Source: Aplidium turbinatum (taxonomy: Eukaryota > Chordata > Ascidiacea > Aplousobranchia > Polyclinidae). From it: a stretch of DNA of 64,000 bases. This document shows, piece after piece, positions 35,101 to 47,100 of the stretch. Where the stretch lies: positions 45,182,477-45,246,476 of the forward strand of contig OU964918.1 in the NCBI GenBank assembly GCA_918807975.1. The letters are read 5' to 3'. Position numbers and translations under genes: made by a program. The notes under the pieces were generated by a model. It saw nothing but the letters and a program-made list of their open reading frames with translations, did no database searches and was not told the DNA's origin. Position 1 is the first letter of the stretch. Each line of letters opens with the position of its first letter.

Positions 35101-38100
35101 TGGCTCCAACTCGCCACAACACCATATTATTAAGTGGAACATAACAAAAACACTTTCACAGCCAGAAAATCAGTTATTTTTTTACATGGATTCAACGTCT
35201 GCCAATGTAAAAAAGGACTGATTTTTTGCCTGGGTTCTTCACTCACCGCGATGACCCTTGATATCAGAGTGGCCACGACGGACAGACGAGACCTTGCTTT
35301 TATATTGGTTGAGATGAGTAGTCAGGGATGTTTGTGCATCTTGTCCTGACAAAGTTGGATCTGTCTTCTCAGTGATGTCTCGTCGCTCGGGCTTCGGTGA
35401 TGAAAATCTGGAAACAAACTTAGCGTTGACTGCCTGTATGGCGTGTTGACACATGCTCGTAACTAGGGACAAGCCAACGCCGACATAAATTCGTCCTGGT
35501 AAACTTCTTCTATCGTCACAATAAGCTACGTGTTAAAATTCTTGAATGCAGGTGCAGTCACAAACAATAAGTTGTGTTAACCATGTAAAACATTATTATA
35601 AATATCGCGCTCTGATAAGACAGCCAAAGTATGATGACCAACATATCCCATGGGGTGAGCAGTCTATTCACGCATACAAACAACAAACTAGTGAAGAATC
35701 AGTCGCAACAGCGATGCAATCTGTCACATGAATGAGTCACATGAATAGACGCTTGCTCGGTGGCGCAAACGTTTCTTAATAGCCCATTTTGTTGCAAAAG
35801 TTGACTGGAAACTCTGTAAATACTGACCTTGTGAAAGCATCACTTGGACACTCTTCATCTTCAAAAAGCGGAGTGAAACGACAGGATAGAGCTGTCTCCA
35901 TCGTCATTGAGAGGTCGTGGTAAAGTCCCTGCGCAGCCAGCGATATCATATCCAGCTTGCAAAACACATCCATCACTTCGCCTGTCAATCAATAGTTGAT
36001 TATAAACGAGACATTTTGTCAGTCGTAATCTTGACGTTGCACCATGGTACAGAAACGAGTCAAAGCGATGTTAAAGTAAAAAAGCAAACTGGACGACAAA
36101 GACTGCCTTGTAAGGATTTGACACATGTAATTCAATAAATCAGTGCTCGATTTCACGTTACTTCGTGTTTATTCAACGTTAGCAAACTTTATATCAATGT
36201 TAAGACAATAGCTTTAAAATTAAAACAATGCGACCACTATGACATCCGCCACCTCATGCCAATGCAACACATTTCCGACTCAAGGTATTTCAGCGGAATA
36301 AACATTTCCTTGTTAGCGCTGAGGAACATTGCGTGCATTGCAGTTGCACACATTTGCAGCAATGGTTTTCACACACAATTGTGCAATCTGCAGTCTCTTC
36401 CTGTAAGGTTTGCCACAACGCAGAATTGTTATTTAAAAAACGTGAGGGCGGATGGCCCGATGGTGCGGTGAAAAAGTGCTCAAACGCTGGTCGGACGTTT
36501 AAAACGATGTAAAAATGGCAAGTTTTGATAGCTGGAACTGGGTCGTAAGGAACTCACTTAATGGCACGGGTGAAGGTTGGATTCTAAGATAGGTTTGTGG
36601 TCTTACTATGCACTTTATTTATTCAAAACTCCAACACCAGGTATCAGTTTCAATGATGAAATATTGAATAATTTCCACTCTTTCAACTTCGACACGATTC
36701 GTTGATGGAAAATGAGCACGTTTTATAGTATTTCCTGATGTCCACATGTTGTAAAAGGCGATACGCGGCAGCGAGTTATCAAACCAATATCATGCATGGT
36801 TACTACACTCTTGCTTGTAATAAATTCCCAGCAGGCTATCAACAGATGACGTTGTTGAAGGAAACAAACATCGATTGAAAATATTGTTTCCTGACGCAGG
36901 AGTCAATCGAGAACAACGCAAGCAAAATCCCCCTTAACCACCTTCCTGCATTATATCGGCCATCGCCTATGCAACTGTTGATTCCTATCCCCAGACAGCA
37001 AAATCCGTCATTTTACAGCAAACGTTAAATCAACGTAAAAGTGACGGATCTTGCTCTCTGGGTGTCTTCCATAACTTTCAAGCAATCAAAACTAAAACTT
37101 GAGGCGAGCTTCCGCCAATCACATCAAGCGGAATCTTTTATTGACTAATCAAACGCTTCCACGTGGGTTGTACAGTTGTGGTCATGTCAAATTGTTACAT
37201 TTTGCTAGCTCATGAGAAATATTAAATATCGCAGTGGATAGAGAAAATAAAAACAAAAACGTTCCCAATATTTTGTTATCGCAGTTCATAGAAATTGTTT
37301 ACAACTTGGCTGCGTGAGAAATACCTCCAGGCATGAAATACAAAACGCGAAGTCTCAACAGTCTTTTGGAAGCAGCGCATGACAGACGGGCATTTTTGCA
37401 TCTCTCAGCAAATAAGAGATGTAGATAAAAGGCTCATTCAATTTTCAGACGTAGATAAAACTTGTCAAAGCGTTATATAAACGTAGAAAATGCAGTATTC
37501 GTGTACTGCGCTATAGCGTTATACATCGGAAACAGATAAAGTTGTATGTGGCCAGACAGCAAATCAACCGTTTTTTTACATTGATTCAACGTCTGCAGAT
37601 GTTCAATCAATATAAAAAAGGTTGATTTGCAGTCTGAGTGGTTAGTTTGAAAAATGCTTTCCCAATTTAACGCTGACTGTACAACATTTACAAACAAATA
37701 ACGTCACTTTATGTAGATATTTGTATTATTTTAAATTTGAAGTTCAAGTCCAACGACCAGTCTTGCTGCCTTTTGTCAACGCCAGATTCGTTGGATATTT
37801 CAAGCGACATTCATGAAGAGATGGCGGCATTGTGAAACAGCCACGCTTGTGAGTGAACGGCTAAGCAACTAATGTTTAGAAAATTTGCATTGTTCTGTGC
37901 AAACCCAGTTACAACCACTCTAGTGTCTTTCCTTGCATCGTTCCAACGTCTCCGGACATTGATACAATGTAAAAAAGCAACATTTATTGGCTGTGAGATG
38001 AGCTGTGAGTGTGTTTTAAAAAACAGTTAAAATGACTGACATGGTGCTCATGGGAAAAGCAACACTAAAAAACGATTCCTCGACAACACAGCACTTACCG

Positions 38101-41100
38101 TCGTCATCAACCACGGGTATGGCAGAGACGTTTCTATTCACGATAATTTCCAGCACGTCCAACATCGTGTGACACTTCGTCACCGTGACTACGTCTTCGT
38201 ATTGCCCGACCTTCACTTCAGCCAAAGTCTGCTCAGATTAAGCACGAAATGAGCGCTCGTGGATGAATATTGAAATTAAGAAAGTTTTGGTACATTCGCT
38301 TGTAATTGGCGATAAACCAACTTGATTATACATTGCAAGAAATAAAACAATCTATCAACTAAATCTGTTACAATGCAATATTATTTGAGAATCATTGCAT
38401 AACACGAATAAACCAACTTGTAGCCGGGAAGCAGTTTAATTAGACATAGCTAAAAGAGAATAAATACATGGCTCAAACCTCATAATTAAGAGCACAGGGC
38501 AGCAAGTTTTCTCGCCAAGGGCGTATGAGAGCATAACAGCCGTAATCCGCTGTAGAAAATACTTACCAAAGCAGCAAACTTTTGCAAGCAAACCAAAACT
38601 TGAAGAATCTGGTAATACTTCCCACACTTAAACGGGAGTACAAGTGTGTAATTGCAACGGATGGCATTAAGTGCCTAACCGAAACGGATCAAGTTTACTT
38701 TATTGCTCAGCCACTTAAATAGATAGGGTGGTACACCCAAACGTTTTAATAGCTCTAGCAAGTGTTTATATTCATAACTTCACCCTTGATGTAATTTCTT
38801 AGTTGTATTAGTGCCTCACCTTCGTCATGAAGCTTGGCGTTGGTAGTTCTTTCATGAAGAGATTCAAAAATCTCAAAATTCGCTTGTGGTTGATGACGTG
38901 CAAGATATCGCCAGTGTGCTCGTCCAAGATAGGAACTCTAGGAGATGAAAAACAAATTGAAAATCGAACTGTCATTGTTAATTGTGAGGTTAGTTTCGTC
39001 ATGGCCACCTGGAGATGTGGCCTGATTTGTCACATTTTGCAGATTTTGATTACAGCCACTGCTAGTGTTTGACTGACATTTTTTGAAATGTTTTTACTTT
39101 TTGCGGTTTCCTAATGACATAAAACTTTTTTGTTGCCTTGGGGAAGCAGTAGCAAATGAGAAAAAGTAAGTTGAAAAACGCTTAAGTCAGACTGTTATTG
39201 AAAAATTAACAGTCTGACTAAAACTTTCGAAATCAATTTTTTTTTTGTTCAACATGTGAGGATGTTAAAATCTATTGTGTCATCTGGGGAAAAGAGTAAA
39301 GAAAGCGTAAAAATCTAATTTTAAAAAAAAATTATTTAAACGTTCGCCCAAAGTTAGAAAAACCTGGAAATTTCTGCAAAATGTGACAAATCAGGCCGTA
39401 TCTTTAGGTGGCCATGGTTTCGTGGATTTGAAGCAAAGACAAAACACATAATTCAAATCTCTGCCATTTAAAAAATTACCAGGAGTGCAATAGAAAACAG
39501 AAAATTTTTGCAGCTCAAGCATAAAAGGACAGAATAACCATGTCAGCAGAAACGTAAGACCTCATTTGACATTGAAAAATTAATCTAAATGTCGTTTGAT
39601 TTTGCGTAAAAGCAATGCTTGAGGACATCACAAGAGCACAAGGTCGCAAAGGTTAACTCAGGAAATCACAACAGCCAAGACCAATCAACAGCCTTCACTC
39701 TAATCAACTGCGACCGGCAAGTTTTTAATCAATCAAACGGTATATCCTATGACTAATTACAGCAAACGAAAGCAAAGTGCATTATTTCAACAAATCGCTG
39801 TCGTTCTCGTCGTTAGGATAGACTAACCCAGCGTTTCTTAACCGGGGGTGCTGGAATAGACGGTAGGGGGTGCTAAATGCGTGCAGTATAATATCAAAAA
39901 ATGACATTTTACTTTTCTGCATTTTTGTGGGAAATTGATATGGCATTGAAGAATAAACAAAATGATCAATTTGTACATCGCTTTCCTTTCAATAGTGCAG
40001 GCCAAAGTTTAATGGAGGTGCCGAAATTTTGACATGCTTGCAGATCGCTGGCGATATATTTTGTAATGAAGTCTCTCGTCGTCTAACAAACTGTGCTGTT
40101 GTTTTAAGATAGTTGATTCACTTACATATGGTTATAATTGAATTTCTGTTGGTGATTGGAAGTCAAATACCAAAGCACAGTTTGTTAGACAGCAAGAGAC
40201 TTCATTACAAAATATATCGCCAGCGATCTGCAAGCATGTCAAAATTTCGGCCTCTACTAAACTTTTGGCAGGCGCTGTGGTAGTCGTAAGTTAACGATAG
40301 TTAGGGGGTGGTAGACTGTTCAGGCCTGTCTACAGGAGTGCTAGAGTCAGAAAAGGTTAAGAAACGCTGGACTAACCAAAGTAAAGTTGTCTTTTTTACA
40401 TCATTTTACGACTAACAGCGTTACCGTTACCCAACGTTGAAACGACGTGAATTAGCAACTTTCGCTAGCTTGGCAACATAGTGGTTCGCGACATTGCTGT
40501 ATCCTCAAACAGTGTTTCAGTAGTTTGCAATTTCGTACAAGAGAAACACGAGTGAGAATCCTGTGGTGACATCAAGCCGTGCTCACATCAGGAAACTTTT
40601 AAAGTGTTTATGACGATCGTTTCACAATTAACTCGGCACAAAGCGGTTTCACTCACGGTTTTCACATAAAACAAAATTGCTTAAATTTTCACCAATTGCA
40701 AAACCAGTGATTGCAAAACCAACCGACCACTCCCGACAGAAAAATCGGTCATTTTTACATTGATTCCATTTAAAAATGACTGGTTTTGCTGTCTGGGACT
40801 GGGCACACGCTCATAAAACGGCAATGAATGCAAGTAGTCGGAAAAATTAATTCATTGTTTTATGCGGAAAACAGACCCGTGAAAACGCTCGCTCATCAAA
40901 ATCTTCAGAGAATGCAGAAGTGAGTCTCCCGGATGTACGTTTGCAAACGACGACTTTTGACCGAGAAGTTTTCTCCATGTTTCTATTGTCTGTTCTTCAA
41001 CAGTCTCGACTCGGCCGTTTTGTCTGCACAAAAAGAATAAACGGATTTAAAGTACTCAAACACACAAAGAAGCTGGAAAGAAATTGATAGTTTGCTCCTT

Positions 41101-44100
41101 CAAAGTTTATTACTAAGTCATTCAAGGGATAATATATATCAAAGTAATATTGGAAAAACTTGCTCTCGGCCGCGTGTCTGGCGTCTGTTCGCTCACTGCC
41201 ACCATCAAAGTTTGTTCAGAGTTTATCTTTGTGAGTCTGACTGCGTGTAGTGGCAAAGCAGTGAATCATAAACAGGAGGACAAGAATATGCTTTTCTACC
41301 TTCATGCCCACCAACCCAGATGTTCAGCATTTTTATCGTCTTATATCTGGCTGGACACAATGAAACGGAGAAACCAATGGTACTGGAAAGGATGATTTGA
41401 ACATAACACAAGCAAAACACGAATAAGGGTAGGGATGTAACATTTCAGACAGCAAATTAGTCGCTTTTTACATTGATTAAAAGTCTGTAGACCTTGAATC
41501 AATGTAACACACCATCACAAATAAACGCCAGTTTACAAACCTATGCGTGAGGAGGATAACTTTAATGAAGTCGGTCACAGTCAACATTCCCACAAAGCCA
41601 CCGACTTGTGCGTCCCAGAGTGGAGCAGATCGAACAGAGTTAGCTACGAGGGCGTGGAAGGCCTTTCGGGCTTGGAGACGTGTATCAAACACAACTAGTT
41701 TGCAACTGGTCGGCATGATGTCATAACAAGTATGCTCTGTAACAAGGAAAGTTATTCCATGGCCATGAAAATACTGTGTTCTTATGGCGTCGCTAGACAA
41801 ATCACTTCATTGAGACATGTTTGCTACATGGTTGAGTAGTCAAAAACTTAAAAACATGCTGAAAGATGAACATAAAGATTGGCTTCCTTGTGTTCTCGTC
41901 CATTGATCCAAACTAAACTCGAATGCCAAACAAAAGAAACATTTAATTTTAAATATTAGGTAGAAAACAAACCTTCAAGGAATCTTTGATATATGAGATC
42001 TCCATCATGAGTGAAGACCGATTCGCTCGATGGGGATCGAATCCTTTCTGTTGATCCATATCCTGCAATGTCAGGAGAGAGACTGTCCTGCAACCGCACC
42101 GTTTCATCTTCCTGGTGAATGGAAAGATTTTGCAGATCTGGACACTCGTCAATGATTGTGCTTCTTTTGGAGGAGCTACAAACGCAAGTTTTGTTTTAGA
42201 CTTTGCGACAATTGTAAACGTTTCCAGTTCATTTTGGTACATTTGAAATGCAAAGAAAATTATAAACCACGAGACCACAGATTCCTATACACTGGTTGCC
42301 ATGGTAAGAAACATGACTTTGAAACATTAGCATTAATCCGTTAAACCTAACTGCGTTTGTTGTTATCGACTCCCTTGAGAGACTCATCGCCCTGATTTAC
42401 GTCACCAACCAACAACAATAAATCCTTCACCATAGGTGCATAACTACCACTGGTAGAAGATGGTCCACAACACTTTGTTGATATACTTTACGTATCAATT
42501 GTCAACATGCGGCCAATTGTGTTACTTTGTCATAAAAAAAATGACTGCAACTAAGGTGCCAGAGTAAGACATACTTTGGTGAGGTGGTGCGACTGCAGTG
42601 CAGCAGCTGACGCCCTTCTTCAACTTTCTCAAGTGAGTTGGCGCTTGCCACTGAACGACTCAATGAATCTGTTAATAACGCGAACAAATGCAAACATTCA
42701 CCATGTGTTGGTATCAACAGCACTACAAAAAATAAACTCTATACCCAGACAGCAAAATCCGTCATTTTTACATCGATGCAATCGATGACGGATTTTGCTG
42801 TCTGGGTAGTACCTTATCAAAGCATGTCAAATTCACTTGGGAAGAAACTAGATATATATTATATTTCATGCTATCTTGTTAAGAAAGTAAAATGTTTCAG
42901 TTTTAAACGTAGAGTATCAAAAGTGTGAAGTAATGATCACGTTCAATACAAAGGTTGCAAAAAAAAAAAAAACGAAAGTGTGTTAGCTCCTTCAGGTACA
43001 GACGTTATTTATCAAAAAAAAACTGGCTACGTTTTCATTCGATTTCAACTCACCGCTCTGATTTGCCTCAGGCTTCTTCTTCTTGAGACTCCCACTGCGA
43101 CTCAACTTCCTGCGGAGCTTCTTCAAGGCAGACATCCGACTCATGGTCATGTCGGTCCGGTTTGAATCCGACTCAGACCATGCTCTTCTTCTCGGATCTT
43201 CCAGAACATCGTTTTCAATAGTTTGAGGAATTCCTGGAGGAAAACGATTTGTCTAGTTTACACACACGTCGATTCAACGTCTTGGTGCATCGGAATCAAT
43301 GCAAACAACAAATGTATGATCAATAAAATGATTTTCTTATTTCACATCGTTTGAGATAATTAAATGACATGATACGTTCTTCTGGTGCAAACTAAGCTGA
43401 ACTATCACAAGATCGAAACGGTGATAAGCCGCTTTTATTGCGTCACTTCATCTATCAGACACGACTGAATTGTTTGCAATTTAAATTAAGCTTGAATTTT
43501 ACTACAAAAAAGTAGAAGTCCAACAAAGGTAAATTCTGGTACCATCACAAGGTAAAAGAAATACTGTAGTTTTGTTGATTCGTCAAGCTCAACACAGTTG
43601 ACACTTGCGTGATAAATAAAAAATACCGAAACCCGTTTCATTTTGGACGTCTCTTAACACTGCCGAGACTTCAAAAACCACGTTTGAAAACAAACCTCTC
43701 CTATCAGCGAAGTCGGAATTCTTGGGCTCGACTCAAACATACTGCCGTTCAAAAATAGCTAATAATCAGTGAATAATGACGTCAGCGATTGGGACGATTG
43801 GGAGCGATTGGGACGGAGCCTCCACGTGTGTGATCGATTTTCAATCACCGGCGCTCCTAGATAGAGAGGAGTTCTTGCTGACGGCGTCTCCTCTTGAACC
43901 AAATATCGTCCCCTGGGGAAGGATACATAGGCCACCCACCCCAGTATTCGGACTAGTTAACTATGATGCAACAAATTACTGAGCATGTAGTTCATCAAAG
44001 GCCGCATCGGCTATGATACTGTTGATGAATGACGTCAATTCAGCAAGGAAAAATAACATAATTGTGGATTCAACAATTCTCTACGTTAAAGCGATTAATA

Positions 44101-47100
44101 GCTATACGATGTGAAAAGCTGTGCCTTGCTGAAATTAAATTGTGAGATGAGTTAGTTCAACAGAGCGTAACTGTGGCTGCCCACTGATGTATGTCTGGGA
44201 CTTAATGAACAAACCAATCAAAGTAGTTACGAAAACCCCGATATGTTAGAAAGTCAAGTCGAGTTCCATTACACTTTTGAATACCACCTGCTGGCTACCA
44301 GATATGAAGAGATCTCGGCATCGTATTAATAAGACAGTCGAGTTTTTCTGACCATGCGTTCAGTTTCGAGATATACTGTTCCTCAAAGATGCCTCAAATC
44401 AAGCTTGTTAGAATAAAAGTCATTCTTGGCGTTTTTTGTCGCCAACCAATACCAACTCAGTAAAACACACTTCACTTGGCATAGCGACTAAATGATCATG
44501 CGACAAAATGAGTCAACACCTTCCTCGTAGCACAGTGGAGACGTCTACCTCGTACTAGTACAGTTAAGCATGGAGTGGAGCAGGAGTTTTCCCGATCTTC
44601 AGAAAATGTAGTGATTAGGAGTTTTATTTTTCACTAAAGATTTGGAGTGTATTGGATTCGGAGTTTGGTTCAGCAACCTTGCATTTTAGTTAAATCAAAT
44701 TACTCCCGTAGCCTATGTAGTTCTGTTTGTAGAAGGAACAAAATGTCTCACAACTTTCAACCAAACGGTAATGTTTTTAAGTGTGCGCCATAAAAAACAT
44801 TTTCGTGCTAGGTAGTCCAGTTGACAAAGATTTTTGCAACCCCAAACTATTTCGTGTTGTTTGCTACGTATTGGCTAGAATTACGTTAACACATGATTTT
44901 ATTTTGAAGTGAAGTGGACTCGGAGTCTTTTAAGATGAATTTTTTTTGGAGTCGGATTGGAGTGGAGTCTAGTTTCATGGAGTAGGAGTCTCAGTCAAAA
45001 ATCACGCTCCGTTCAACACTGCTACTTCACATGCATCTCAGTAACTGCACAATGCACATAATGTCGTAAATCCACATGTGATTAGGAGGTTCTTAACTAC
45101 TTTTTAATTCTTTTCGTAATTGATGTTTTTGAAGTATTAATAATTTAAGAACATGAACTATATCAATAGCAAATGAGACCAGAGGCTAGATAGACCTACA
45201 GTGCAGCACACGGATATCAAATAATGAAGCAAATATACCAAAGGTCAACAAAAACTACTCAAAAGTGTCATATGACTCCACCGAGCTTTCTTTCCATCCA
45301 AATAAAAGGTTTATGAAACTGACGGCAAATGGAAAAGTTGATGTTTAATTGATGAGCTTTTCAACAGTGAATAAAAAAATGATTGCACGAACAAATCCAT
45401 CATAAATAAGTATTTGCAATCATTTCTCAAACGTAACCACACCAATAAAATTTAATGAGAAAAACGTTAGTTTAAAAAAATGAAAAAAAATGCATAAACG
45501 GGAAATGTCAATACTATTAATCTCATAAAAAATCACAGGAAAAATAGTCAAGAATATTTGAAGAAAGATTTTATGCAAAGCATGAGGGTAAGATAAAATC
45601 AGCGCATCATGCTGTGTATTCTTTGTAAATATTATCAAGTTTCCGAACAAGACACCACCAGGACATAAAGTGTAGATTTGTTAACTGTTTTTGATCAAGG
45701 CATCTTACACATAAAATAGATAGTGAAGCTTATTAATTTGCTGAGGGAAAATTAAAGTTTGTTAAAATTTCTTTTTCCATTACAAAGCATTGTTTTTTGA
45801 AATTTTATAAATTTCCTGGCCTGAAGATAAAATAAACTGAACATCACTCTTGTCTTAACATGCGACCTTGATGTATGCACTATGCAGTTATAATCGGCTT
45901 CCAACATGAACAGCACCTTGCATAAATGCGAGGGGACATCACAATTCGAGTTTGTGGTCAACATGTGGATTGTGGAAGTTACATAGAAAACGCATTCGCT
46001 TTCATCAGTGATAACATTATTACCGGTACCGATTCGGATAATATTCAAATAAGTGCAGCAAGCAGGGTTTTTCGAAGAACTGAAGCTAGCCATGGTAACA
46101 GAAGTAATCGTCCACTTTAGAAACGTAAAGATCAAGTAGCAAAGATACAACCTTGGAAAACGTCACGCTATTATGCAATAATTGTAAGTTATCACTAAGG
46201 TCTCAAGCCTTCCATGACCCGCCCTCATATACTGTGTTTACGATAAGACTAGTCGCTTTATTTGCCAGAGTGCAAACAATGATCCAGTATTTTAACGTTA
46301 TTCGTGTTCACGTCTAACGAATGCTCCAGTTGGCAACAAAAGATTGAACAAACATGCTTATGGTCCTCACGAATAGAACAACGAGCTTTAACAAGTTCAA
46401 CAGGCGGTCGATTTAAAAAGCATACAACAAAGCATAAATAAGTGCAAGCTCTACACGCTGAGCAAAACGACAAGAACTTAATGGCGATGCAACCAAGTGA
46501 GAAACTACACGTTTCATGAAGTAGGGCAAAGAGCTTGAAAATCAGAAAACTACAAAATTGAAAATCGCCTGTAAATCACAATGTAAGCTCACCACTCAGC
46601 ATAACAGCGGGAGATTTTGGTGGAGAGTCACAGCATTCACTGATGGTGCGAGCCCGGTTGAAGGTTCTGTATCGCAATCTAGTATTTCCATGCTCGTCAG
46701 CGTAATGGCGACCGCCGCCACTTCGAGATCTAAAACAAATTAATCTTACAATTATATACACTATATTACCGAGAATTCTTTGTCTAAGCTGCCATGTTTT
46801 CTGTTAATTAATAAACTTTCTTTTTTATCTTCCGCACCCCAAACGTTTCGGAGAATTTGATACAAAAGCTTGGCGTTTGTACTGGCAACGTTCCATGTAA
46901 ACATAACTCATAGCTGTCAAGACAGCACGTGTCATTACTCACACTAGAGAAGTCGCTTGGTTCTGGTAGTATCCTCTAGGGTTGCTGTAATACTGGTACA
47001 TGAACTGAGTGCTTCGTGGCGACATGCTGTAAACGTTGAGCGGGCTCATAGCGGGGTTGGGGCCGCTAAGTGACCTTGAAAAAGCTGAAAAAATAAAGTA

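Noticed and set aside
41949-42278. 109-aa minus-strand ORF overlapping the seventh PRKAG exon
   Set aside because: It is a shadow frame; the true frame ([14 protein letters not shown] and on to YQRFLE) joins both neighbours in phase.
45752-46150. 132-aa minus-strand ORF in a PRKAG intron
   Set aside because: No recognisable family and no acceptor or donor that would join it to PRKAG in phase.
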